Made by a program: the position numbers and the translations under genes
The notes under the pieces: model-generated
What the model was told of the DNA's origin: nothing
Databases searched by the model: none
What the model saw: the letters and a program-made list of their open reading frames with translations, nothing else
Virus record (IMG/VR): IMGVR_UViG_3300033182_001461
Coordinates: 1-34,892 of that record
Origin: a virus
DNA: 34,892 nt
Strand: one strand, 5' to 3'
Shown here: one piece after another, positions 6,424-13,054 of the stretch
Layout of the letters: each line of letters starts with the position of its first letter
Numbering within the stretch: the first letter of the stretch is position 1

Positions 6424-6715
6424 CTTGGTCGACTGCTTCTTGTGCAGTTTGATTTGCTGTTTCGGCTTGTTTTTTTGCTTCCACAAGCAACTCAGCAACT
6501 TGTTCGTCGCTGAGTTTTTCGACTTCGTCTTTGGCTTGCTGCATTGCGCGAGCTTGAGCCAATTGAATTAATGCGTTAAGGGAAACCTGCGAAAGAGCTT
6601 CTCCGAGCGTTGCACGGCCAAGAAAATCATTGGCGATTAAAACCGCGGCGTTTTCGCGCTCAGTAGAGAGCTTGCTTTCGGAACTGTTACTATTTTGAGT
6701 ATTTTCGTCTGTCAT
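6395..6715 (-). CDS. Small acidic Ala/Gln-rich helical protein
   Basis: 106 aa, beginning MTDENTQNSNSSESK and continuing almost wholly alpha-helical, with Ala, Glu and Gln heptads (ARAMQQAKDEVEKL, EAKKQAETANQTAQEA); a coiled coil is likely. It reads leftward against its neighbours. An AT-rich TATAAT lies about 24 nt before the ATG. A scaffold-like or chaperone-like structural role would fit the composition, but no family is recognised. Confidence 0.5.
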   Translation of the reverse strand: MTDENTQNSNSSESKLSTERENAAVLIANDFLGRATLGEALSQVSLNALIQLAQARAMQQAKDEVEKLSDEQVAELLVEAKKQAETANQTAQEAVDQVSNETAEAS

Positions 6716-6743
6716 ATGTTATTGTATGTTAGATTATAGTTTT

Positions 6744-6950
6744 TTAAATTGGATCATCATTTTTTATGCGAAATGGTAGATCTTGTTGTGCACGTAGTTG
6801 TTGTATTGTGATTGTATCGTATAGTGATTGTATTTGTAGTGCTTCAATATATTGACTTTGAGATTCTATCAATTCATTTTGATCCCACATATACCAAGCC
6901 ATATAAAAAATTAATAACAAGACACTGATTCGAGTTAATGCGTCATTCAT
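6744..6950 (-). CDS. Small single-pass membrane protein
   Basis: With the ATG at 6950 the protein is 68 aa, beginning MNDALTRISVLLLIFYMAWY: a short cytoplasmic end, one transmembrane helix at about residues 8-24, then a polar helix rich in Gln and Glu (ELIESQSQYIEALQIQ). A longer reading from a TTG at 6965 is possible but has no support. The topology, one membrane anchor plus a coiled periplasmic or cytoplasmic helix, recalls inner-membrane spanin subunits, and the lysis-type genes lie about 1 kb away. That assignment is only a guess. Confidence 0.5.
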   Translation of the reverse strand: MNDALTRISVLLLIFYMAWYMWDQNELIESQSQYIEALQIQSLYDTITIQQLRAQQDLPFRIKNDDPI

Positions 6951-7002
6951 AAAACATAGTAACAAGTAAATCGCGCAATTCTATATAATTTTATTTTACT
7001 GT

Positions 7003-7016
7003 GTGTAATATAAAAC
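7003..7016 (+). promoter_or_regulatory. Late-type promoter element
   Basis: GTGTAATA (7003-7010) ends 6 nt before the ATG at 7017. It is the best copy of the element shared by several virion and lysis genes. There is no -35 TTGACA and no Shine-Dalgarno sequence, so a leaderless late transcript is implied. Confidence 0.5.
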
Positions 7017-7676
7017 ATGGCCGATAAAACGATCGAACAATTACCATTGTTGAGTATTGATGATTTCAATCCTGCAACAGATTTTATTATAGTTCAAAAA
7101 CCAAATGGAGCAACATACAAAATGTTAGGCGGTGGAGGCACATTTGCTGCGTCCGTGGCTGCAAGAAAAGCGTATGCCGATTCAAGTATTGCAACAATGA
7201 ACCACAATTCTCCAACAACAATACAATTTCTTGAAGATTCCTTGTTTGCTCTGAATTCTGCAATCAATATAAATATCGACATGAAAATTTTGGCTCATGG
7301 TCATCGAGCCAATCATGGAAGCGTTTCAGAAATTCCTGCAATTGGTTCTTCTCGTAGTTTATCTTTTACTAAGCCTAGCGGAATCAATGCATTATCTGGC
7401 TCTCAAATTGGTTCTGGAGGTTCAGGAACTTTTACTACATTCAGAAGACAAACCGGTTCCAAAAGTAAGTCGACGTCTTGGTATGACCGTATCTATAAGT
7501 ATAGCTTTTCGACCAAACAAGATTCATTTAATATAACTTTTTCATCACAAGATGCAGGATTCCTTCAAAGTAATTCTAATAGACCCCCTGATTTTCCATT
7601 TTCTTCAACTCCTGAATGGTATCCCGCGTCTCAAGTAGAAATTTTAGTTTCATTATCTGGAAGCATTCAACCATAA
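7017..7676 (+). CDS. Putative tail-fibre protein
   Basis: 219 aa. The N-terminus MADKTIEQLPLLSIDDFNPA followed by DFIIVQKPNGATYKM has the typical form of phage fibre N-termini (a short turn, then a D-x-I/V strand and a nucleating Gly-rich loop). The rest is Ser/Gly/Thr-rich and beta-structured, with a possible C-terminal receptor-binding domain. It has its own late-type element immediately upstream. The next small gene overlaps its stop (TAATG). Homology to a particular fibre cannot be stated. Confidence 0.55.
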   Translation: MADKTIEQLPLLSIDDFNPATDFIIVQKPNGATYKMLGGGGTFAASVAARKAYADSSIATMNHNSPTTIQFLEDSLFALNSAININIDMKILAHGHRANHGSVSEIPAIGSSRSLSFTKPSGINALSGSQIGSGGSGTFTTFRRQTGSKSKSTSWYDRIYKYSFSTKQDSFNITFSSQDAGFLQSNSNRPPDFPFSSTPEWYPASQVEILVSLSGSIQP

Positions 7677-7825
7677 TGCCACTACCCACTCCCAACAACA
7701 AAGAAAAGAAAGGCGAGTTTATGACTCGCTGCATGACGCAATTGTCAGATAAAGGAGAATTCAAGGACGCCAAGCAGCGTGCCGCAGTTTGCTACAAGCA
7801 GTTATCGCGGCGCAAAAAGGCTTAA
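7676..7825 (+). CDS. Small Cys-motif protein, 49 aa
   Basis: Starts at the TAATG overlap with the fibre gene: MPLPTPNNKEKKGEFMTRCM. The core EFMTRCM, about 17 residues, then QRAAVCY is a short two-Cys motif found in various phage proteins. A related version, QFITRCI then DRFSACM, is in the 173-aa protein at 20968-21489. Basic tail SRRKKA. Function unknown. A longer reading from an upstream start inside the fibre gene is unlikely. Confidence 0.6.
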   Translation: MPLPTPNNKEKKGEFMTRCMTQLSDKGEFKDAKQRAAVCYKQLSRRKKA

Positions 7826-8013
7826 CTTTTTTTTCCTTTTATTCGTTTTATTTCGTCGGGCAATATTTTTGCCACTTTGTCGGTTTTATTTTCCATCATC
7901 AGCTCGGCTGGTGTGGCGCCATTTAGTTTAGCATTTTCTGTTTTCAACCAACAGGTGCTTTGATACGAATTTAAATTTTTACTTAACGTTTCGAGGATTC
8001 TTTTTTGCGACAT
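7822..8013 (-). CDS. MbcA/ParS/Xre antitoxin-like toxin-binding domain protein
   Basis: 63 aa. The segment CWLKTENAKLNGATPAELM followed by KVAKILPDEI matches the pattern of the small C-terminal domain of Xre/MbcA/ParS antitoxins (DUF2384: W-L-x-x-x-N-x-x-L-x-G-x-T-P-x-E-L). The helix-turn-helix part of such antitoxins is missing and no RES-type toxin gene lies beside it. It reads leftward from its own late-type element (GTGTAATA ending 6 nt before the ATG) and overlaps the preceding rightward gene by 4 bp at their ends. It may neutralise a host RES-domain toxin or be an unrelated use of the fold. The family call is by pattern only. Confidence 0.5.
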   Translation of the reverse strand: MSQKRILETLSKNLNSYQSTCWLKTENAKLNGATPAELMMENKTDKVAKILPDEIKRIKGKKS

Positions 8014-8027
8014 ACTCTATATTACAC
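8014..8027 (-). promoter_or_regulatory. Late-type promoter element, leftward
   Basis: On the minus strand GTGTAATA (8027-8020) ends 6 nt before the ATG at 8013. Sequence and spacing equal the rightward element at 7003. Confidence 0.5.
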
Positions 8028-8048
8028 ATAAATCACATAAATTAAAAA

Positions 8049-8062
8049 GTGTACTACTTCAT
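8049..8062 (+). promoter_or_regulatory. Late-type promoter element
   Basis: GTGTACTA (8049-8056) ends 6 nt before the ATG at 8063, in front of the holin-like gene. Confidence 0.45.
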
Positions 8063-8497
8063 ATGGGACCAATATTAAACACAATCATAGGTGCTGGTAT
8101 CAAATTGGCTTGTAATTTATTGAATGCATGGCTAGAGCAAAAACGCCAAGACCAACTCGCACTCGCCGCGCGTGATGAAACCATGCTCAACGCACTCATC
8201 GCGAGTCAAGAAAAAAATGCGAATGATCCATTCGTAAAAGTTACTCGACGTATATTGTTTATGAGTATCACATTTACATTTTGTTTTCTTATGATTTATT
8301 ATGCCATGAATCCGCATATATCATATGATATTATTGTGCCACATGGAGAGGGCAGTAAAATGGGCTTTTTTAGTTGGATATTTGGCGGCAAAGATTTCGA
8401 GGTTGTTCGTCTTACTGGTGGCTTGATGCTTGCTTCTTTCATGGATTTATGTTTCATGGTTGTTGGTTTTTATGCGATACCAAGTAAGAGAAGATGA
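8063..8497 (+). CDS. Holin-like membrane protein
   Basis: 144 aa. An N-terminal amphipathic or weakly hydrophobic segment (ILNTIIGAGIKLACNLL), a charged helix up to about residue 60, then two transmembrane helices (ILFMSITFTFCFLMIYYAM and LMLASFMDLCFMVVGFYAI) separated by a loop with GFFSWIFGGKD. The C-terminus is basic (PSKRR). Size and topology fit phage holins that release endolysin through the inner membrane. It starts a run with a lipoprotein-like and a membrane GAF gene joined by ATGA-type overlaps. No endolysin gene was recognised nearby, so the role is probable rather than certain. Confidence 0.5.
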   Translation: MGPILNTIIGAGIKLACNLLNAWLEQKRQDQLALAARDETMLNALIASQEKNANDPFVKVTRRILFMSITFTFCFLMIYYAMNPHISYDIIVPHGEGSKMGFFSWIFGGKDFEVVRLTGGLMLASFMDLCFMVVGFYAIPSKRR

Positions 8498-8724
8498 GAT
8501 ATTGTATATTGTTGTTTATATTATTGAGTGGTTGCACAAAAAAATTCATACAGAAACCGCAAGAAAATCACGATCTGGGTTCCCTGAAAAATGAAAATAA
8601 TGTATTATATATTACAAATGAATTGCAAAAGCATGATATCCAAGGGCCTCTATTTTGGTTCTCTATAATTCTTATTGCGGTGATGCTTTTGACTTACTCA
8701 TGCTCAATGTTTAAGAATGAATAG
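8494..8724 (+). CDS. Short lipoprotein with C-terminal membrane anchor (unimolecular-spanin-like)
   Basis: 76 aa. The N-terminus MRYCILLFILLSGCTKKF is a signal sequence with a lipobox (LSGC, Cys14), predicting an outer-membrane lipid anchor. Near the C-terminus GPLFWFSIILIAVMLLTYSC is a transmembrane helix. A lipid anchor at one end and an inner-membrane helix at the other is the plan of unimolecular spanins such as T1 gp11, which fuse inner and outer membranes at the end of lysis. The linker of about 36 residues is short for crossing the periplasm, which weakens the call. It overlaps the holin-like gene by 4 nt and the next gene by 8 nt. Confidence 0.5.
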   Translation: MRYCILLFILLSGCTKKFIQKPQENHDLGSLKNENNVLYITNELQKHDIQGPLFWFSIILIAVMLLTYSCSMFKNE

Positions 8725-9307
8725 CGGACTAGATATTATAAGCGTACTTACAGGTGTTGTTTCTGCAGCGACCGCAGTTTTCGGGATATGGCTAAAAGTT
8801 AGATATGACGAAAAAAAGAGTAAAGAATTTAATTATGATCCAAATTTGCACAGCAGTATCGTTTCTGCTCTTGAATATGTTATGGCAGAAACCCAGGCTG
8901 ATCGGGTATATATTGTAGAGTTTCACAATGGAGAGCATTATTTTTCAGGCCGTAGTCAACAAAAATTAAGCTGCACATATGAAGTAATGAGCGAAGGAAT
9001 CAGCGCAGAAGCACACAATCTTCAAAACATCAGAACATCAAACTTTCACGGACTCATAAAAAGTATCGCATCTGAAACAACTTTTAGGTGCCCCGATTTA
9101 GAGGTTTATAATCAGGATATAGGGTTCAAATCATTTCTTGAGAGAAAAGGTGTTAAAAGTATGTTTGCGCGTCCCATAAAGACGCTCAACGGAAAGATTG
9201 TCGGATTATTATGTCTTGAATATGTAAAAGAAAAGCGTGTCTGGAGCGATGAAGCAGAAGAATTCGCAAAAAAACAAGCACGCACAATTAGCGGTTATTT
9301 GATATAA
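8717..9307 (+). CDS. Membrane-anchored GAF-domain protein
   Basis: 196 aa. Residues about 8-28 form one transmembrane helix (ISVLTGVVSAATAVFGIWL), followed by a basic linker and a GAF-like sensory domain (about 45-195). The domain signs are a helix HSSIVSALEYVMAET, the strand RVYIVEFHNG, a central ARPIKTLNGKIVGLLCLEY and a final helix EFAKKQARTISGYL. GAF domains bind small ligands or cofactors and pass a signal to a partner. Here no output domain is attached. Its position directly after the holin-like and spanin-like genes suggests a link to lysis or membrane state, but this is inference. Confidence 0.6.
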   Translation: MNSGLDIISVLTGVVSAATAVFGIWLKVRYDEKKSKEFNYDPNLHSSIVSALEYVMAETQADRVYIVEFHNGEHYFSGRSQQKLSCTYEVMSEGISAEAHNLQNIRTSNFHGLIKSIASETTFRCPDLEVYNQDIGFKSFLERKGVKSMFARPIKTLNGKIVGLLCLEYVKEKRVWSDEAEEFAKKQARTISGYLI

Positions 9308-9319
9308 TTTTATTTTTGG

Positions 9320-9334
9320 CTATAATATATTATT
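9320..9334 (+). promoter_or_regulatory. Possible late-type promoter element
   Basis: CTATAATA (9320-9327) matches GTGTAATA at 6 of 8 positions and ends 7 nt before the ATG at 9335. Also readable as a plain TATAAT -10 box without a -35 box. Confidence 0.35.
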
Positions 9335-9706
9335 ATGGCTTTTTCTTATTGTCCTCATTGTGGTTTCAAGAATATGTATTCAATGCAGGCACCGAAGTTT
9401 TGTGGTGGTTGCGGCGAAAGTTTGAATATTCTCTCAGCAGCAAAACGCGTATCGGTTGCCCCCGAAAAGAAAACGGCATCTAGACCAATCAGGGCTAGAC
9501 AAAAAATTGTTGATGATCCAGATGGAACAGATGTATATGAGATTCCTAACATTACAAAATTTTCATATAGCATTGAGCAAGACAACAATAAATTTGATTT
9601 AAAGGACATGGTTCCATTGGAAGAACTCCAAGAATTCCAAGAAAATGATCAACCCAAAACTCCTAAAAAAGCAACTAAAAAACGTGGCCGACCAAGAAAG
9701 TCCTGA
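9335..9706 (+). CDS. Zinc-ribbon protein with AT-hook-like tail
   Basis: 123 aa. Residues 6-28 hold two Cys knuckles, CPHC and CGGC, the usual zinc ribbon (FSYCPHCGFKN, KFCGGCGESL). The middle is acidic and probably disordered. The C-terminus KKATKKRGRPRKS contains the AT-hook core RGRPRK, which binds the minor groove of AT-rich DNA. It is the first gene of the operon leading to the sigma-like protein and terminase, and its 3' end overlaps the sigma-like gene by 62 bp. A transcription-factor or DNA-binding accessory role is likely. Confidence 0.6.
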   Translation: MAFSYCPHCGFKNMYSMQAPKFCGGCGESLNILSAAKRVSVAPEKKTASRPIRARQKIVDDPDGTDVYEIPNITKFSYSIEQDNNKFDLKDMVPLEELQEFQENDQPKTPKKATKKRGRPRKS

Positions 9707-10427
9707 ATTCACCTACGAGGACAAGTCTGACGAAATTGATATTGAAATAAAAAAGCGTCGCGGAAAATGGTTTCTCGACTCGCTTGCATGGTTTGACTTT
9801 GAAGATGTCGAGCAGATTATAAAAGCTCATATTCACAAAAAGTGGCATCAGTGGGATCAGCGGCGCTCGCTTAAGCCGTGGATCAACAAGATCATCACCA
9901 ACCAAATGAAAAACATTTTGCGCAACAACTATAGCAACTTTGTGAGGCCTTGCCTTAATTGTCCGTTCAATCAATCTTGTGCAGCCAAAGAGGGTGGCGA
10001 ATCTTCGTTGTGCGGTTTTACCAAAAGCGGACTACAAGATTCATCCTGCCCATTATATGCCAAATGGGAACGCACTAAGAAACCTGCATACGGAATAAAA
10101 ATGGCTCTAGCCCTTGAGAATCACACTCACGAAGTCTCGGCCATGCGAGATTATAATTTTGACATTCACAATGCTCAAGACAAATTGAATTTACATATGG
10201 CTAAAAAATTATCTCCAAAACAATATCAAGTATACGAACTATTGTTTGTGCAGCATTTAGATGAAGAAGAAGTGGCAAAAAAGATGGGTTATAAGACCAG
10301 TGAAAAAGGAAGAAAAGCAGGTTACAAACAAATCAAAAATTTAAAGAAAATGTTCAAAGAAACTGCGCAGGAAATTCTAAAAACAGAAGACATTATAGCA
10401 ATCTACGATCCTCCATCATGGAATTGA
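9645..10427 (+). CDS. Sigma-factor-like protein with an inserted Cys cluster (candidate late sigma factor)
   Basis: 260 aa. Residues 49-95 fit sigma70/ECF region 2 (FEDVEQIIKAHI, then KPWINKIITNQMKNILR). Residues 187-240 fit region 4 (KLSPKQYQVYELLF, LDEEEVAKKMG, then a basic recognition helix). Between them are five Cys (103, 106, 112, 123, 135), beginning CLNC, which suggests a zinc or iron-sulphur site not usual in ECF factors. Phage late genes often need a phage sigma factor (T4 gp55, SPO1 gp28 and gp34), and a distinct promoter element precedes several late-type genes here. The ATG at 9645 lies inside the preceding gene; a later non-ATG start is possible. The 3' end overlaps the next gene by 10 nt. 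Confidence 0.6.
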   Translation: MINPKLLKKQLKNVADQESPEFTYEDKSDEIDIEIKKRRGKWFLDSLAWFDFEDVEQIIKAHIHKKWHQWDQRRSLKPWINKIITNQMKNILRNNYSNFVRPCLNCPFNQSCAAKEGGESSLCGFTKSGLQDSSCPLYAKWERTKKPAYGIKMALALENHTHEVSAMRDYNFDIHNAQDKLNLHMAKKLSPKQYQVYELLFVQHLDEEEVAKKMGYKTSEKGRKAGYKQIKNLKKMFKETAQEILKTEDIIAIYDPPSWN

Positions 10428-11470
10428 CTCAAGAGCAGCAACAAATTATTCGCGAGAATGCAGGCAAGATAACAGATCTTACCGAATTGACTCGACTAGT
10501 ATTTCCAGATGCTGAAAAAGTTGATGGACGAAGCAAACAAGGTCGTGCGGTGCGAGAATTTCTTGTGGCCAATGAAATAGATTATGCAACAAAACATGTA
10601 TATCCACGAGAAGAGATCATACTAACACAAGAACAAAAAGAATTTATTGAACAAAGTATAAGTGGCGGAATGGAGTGTTTTCAGATTGCGAGTATTTTGT
10701 TTCCAGATGTGCGTATGGCACACAACACAAAAGAATATTTAACTGTTTATAATTATGTTGACAGTAATCCGAATATATCTCCTCCAGGATCCGAAGATTC
10801 TTTCAACAAGCGGTATTCACCGCCAAAAGCTGCAAGCAAAGTAATCAAAAAGATAAATGATTCTTGCCAAAAAAACCTCAATGAGTCGAAGCTCGCAATG
10901 ACCGAGCGCAAAAGCATTGAGGCGCTTACTGGCTTTCTTGCTTCTCCAAGATTTATACAAGTTATAAACAATTATAACAGTAGTGAAGATCGTGAGTTAT
11001 TTGAAGCAGAATTTGTACGCGCAACATGGGATAAACCTGATTTGAGCAACGATGAAATTAATTTATATATCAATGTATGTATGGATTATATTCACCTTAA
11101 AAATATACAAGGCGCAATCAACAAATTGAATAGAATGTTTGATGAAGCAGAAGATCAACAAGATCTAACTGTTCGATTGGCAGAACTACTCAAAACAAAA
11201 AGCGAAGAATACAATCAATGCGAAAAACGTATGGAATCACTCATTCAAAAATTGCAAGGTGACCGATCCAAGCGTATATCCTCGAAAGAACGACAAAATG
11301 CAAATATACTTGCGCTCGTACAATTGTTTCAAGAAGAAGAGGAACGCCAAGTAATGATCAAAATCGCAGAACTACAAAAGAAAGCTGCTCGAGAAGAAGC
11401 AGATAATTTAGAATCAATGCCTGATTGGAAGTCGCGCGTATTAGGAATCTCAAAAGAAGATGTCATCTGA
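10418..11470 (+). CDS. DNA-binding/coiled-coil protein, small-terminase candidate
   Basis: 350 aa. The N-terminal 110 residues hold two similar modules, each beginning LTQEQ (LTQEQQQIIRENAG and LTQEQKEFIEQSIS) and continuing with a helix-turn-helix-like segment ending in LFPD or VFPD. The rest is helical, with coiled-coil stretches at about 235-345 (KSEEYNQCEKRMESLIQKL, KIAELQKKAAREEA). DNA-binding modules plus an oligomerising helical part, two genes before the large terminase gene's neighbour, is what a small terminase looks like. No sequence signature proves it; another DNA-binding regulator is possible. Confidence 0.45.
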   Translation: MELTQEQQQIIRENAGKITDLTELTRLVFPDAEKVDGRSKQGRAVREFLVANEIDYATKHVYPREEIILTQEQKEFIEQSISGGMECFQIASILFPDVRMAHNTKEYLTVYNYVDSNPNISPPGSEDSFNKRYSPPKAASKVIKKINDSCQKNLNESKLAMTERKSIEALTGFLASPRFIQVINNYNSSEDRELFEAEFVRATWDKPDLSNDEINLYINVCMDYIHLKNIQGAINKLNRMFDEAEDQQDLTVRLAELLKTKSEEYNQCEKRMESLIQKLQGDRSKRISSKERQNANILALVQLFQEEEERQVMIKIAELQKKAAREEADNLESMPDWKSRVLGISKEDVI

Positions 11471-12140
11471 AGAAAAAGTATACTACGGAAAGTATTTCGT
11501 AGCAGACAAACCAAGCGACGGATCAAAGTTTAATGATACGCATGCATTGGGCTTTGGTTGGCGACCAGGTCAACCAGAATTTAGCGTTACAATTGATTGT
11601 TGCACAATTGATGGAGGCGGTGCGTCCGAAGGATTGAAATTATCTTTTTGTAGGAATGTAACTGTAAAAAATTCTCAAATCATGGGCGGTACAGAAGATT
11701 GTGTTGATATTGTTCGCGGCGAAAATATCACATTCGAAAATTGTACATTCTTTGCTGGTCCAGATACCAAACAACACATCACCGCAAAAGGTGGAGTAAA
11801 AAATTTAACATTTAAAAATTGTAAATTCATTGGCTCGTTTAAAAATTGGTGGGATGGAGCATGTATCGATCTAGGCAACTGGACAGATTATGATGATGTG
11901 GATCGACCAAAGGTAAGAAATGTACAGATCATAGATTGTGTTATGCAAGATGTATCGTGCCCAATATTATATCGCCGATTATATGCCGAAACTCCCGTGG
12001 TGAAAAACACAAAAGGATTCAAATTTAATGTTCCTCGTTTATTTGTTTCTGCGTTTTGGTTTCTGCAACGCAAGGGATGGATTGGAAAGCGCAGACGCTT
12101 TCCAGAAGATTGGTTGAAGATATACGACTTTGAGCTGTGA
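11460..12140 (+). CDS. Right-handed beta-helix protein
   Basis: 226 aa. Residues 40-165 consist of repeated rungs of the form N-V/I-T-x-x-N/x-C (RNVTVKNSQI, ENITFENCTF, KNLTFKNCKF, RNVQIIDCVM), the pattern of parallel beta-helix proteins such as pectate lyase-like and tailspike folds. The C-terminal 60 residues are basic and aromatic, with possible helices. Such folds in phages usually belong to tailspikes or depolymerases, but this gene is embedded between a DNA-binding protein and a nuclease in the packaging operon, overlapping both neighbours. No catalytic residues can be assigned. Confidence 0.6.
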   Translation: MSSEEKVYYGKYFVADKPSDGSKFNDTHALGFGWRPGQPEFSVTIDCCTIDGGGASEGLKLSFCRNVTVKNSQIMGGTEDCVDIVRGENITFENCTFFAGPDTKQHITAKGGVKNLTFKNCKFIGSFKNWWDGACIDLGNWTDYDDVDRPKVRNVQIIDCVMQDVSCPILYRRLYAETPVVKNTKGFKFNVPRLFVSAFWFLQRKGWIGKRRRFPEDWLKIYDFEL

Positions 12141-13054
12141 ACGCTTGCAAAATATGTGGTGAACAATTTGAAGATGAAAAAAAGCTTCATATGCATTTGC
12201 GCTCACACAAAATAACTCTAGCAGAATATTATACTCAATATCATCCACGGTATAATCTATTAACACAAGAACCATTACCATTTAAAAACAAAGAACATTA
12301 TTTTAGTAAAGATTTTGCGAATCGAAAACAGTTATTAGAATGGTGTGAATCGAATGATGCGGCGACTGTAAAATGGTATATACTCGAGACGCTAAGAAAA
12401 CGTGCTGAATTAAAAGGTTTAACGCTTGGGCCGTGCCACTTTGAATTGCAAGCCAGTGAGCTACCAACAATCGAGCTATTTCAAAAACATTTTGGTTCGT
12501 ATACTCAGGCATGCGAAAAAGTTGGGCTCAAACCGATGTTCAATTCACGACTACCAGATGAGTTTCAAAATGAGGTTGATCCAGACATAAAAATATTTAT
12601 TGACACACGCGAACAACAACCTCTAGAATTTCCATGTTCAGAATCTTTGAAGCTTGACTTTGGAGATTATGCTGTGGGCAGTGAAAATTACGATTATACA
12701 TTTGTTGACCGCAAAAGCGAAACTGATTTTAAATCCACATTGAGCGGCAAAAATTATGAACGTTTTAGAAAAGAATTGCAACGTACAAAAGATATGGATT
12801 GTTATTTGTTCGTTGTAACCGAAACAGATGTATCAACCATGGAGTCGCGCAATCATTGGTCGCCACACACATCCAACATGAAATACATTTATCACAACAT
12901 GCGCGTATTGAGTCACGAATTTGCTGGACATTGTCAATTTATTTTTACTGGTGGTCGCGAACAATCACAGGACATAATTCCAAAAATTTTAACGTTAGGT
13001 AAAAAACTATGGAATGTTGATTTACAATACTACATTGATCACAAATTAATTTAA
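12137..13054 (+). CDS. ERCC4/XPF-type nuclease with zinc-finger and homing-endonuclease-type DNA-binding repeats
   Basis: 305 aa from a GTG start in a GTGA overlap with the previous gene. Residues 4-24 form a C2H2 finger (CKICGEQF, HMHLRSH) followed by LAEYYTQYHP, a combination seen in phage homing endonucleases. Residues about 70-126 (ELPTIELFQKHFGSYTQAC, then VGLKP) resemble the HNH/homing-endonuclease-associated repeat. Residues about 150-240 match the ERCC4 nuclease fold: FIDTREQQPLEF, DFGDYAVG and VDRKSETDF, with the Asp and the D/E-R-K core present. The large terminase gene starts in a TAATG overlap with its stop. It could be a recombination or packaging nuclease, or a free-standing homing enzyme; the domain mixture makes the second attractive. 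Confidence 0.65.
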   Translation: MNACKICGEQFEDEKKLHMHLRSHKITLAEYYTQYHPRYNLLTQEPLPFKNKEHYFSKDFANRKQLLEWCESNDAATVKWYILETLRKRAELKGLTLGPCHFELQASELPTIELFQKHFGSYTQACEKVGLKPMFNSRLPDEFQNEVDPDIKIFIDTREQQPLEFPCSESLKLDFGDYAVGSENYDYTFVDRKSETDFKSTLSGKNYERFRKELQRTKDMDCYLFVVTETDVSTMESRNHWSPHTSNMKYIYHNMRVLSHEFAGHCQFIFTGGREQSQDIIPKILTLGKKLWNVDLQYYIDHKLI

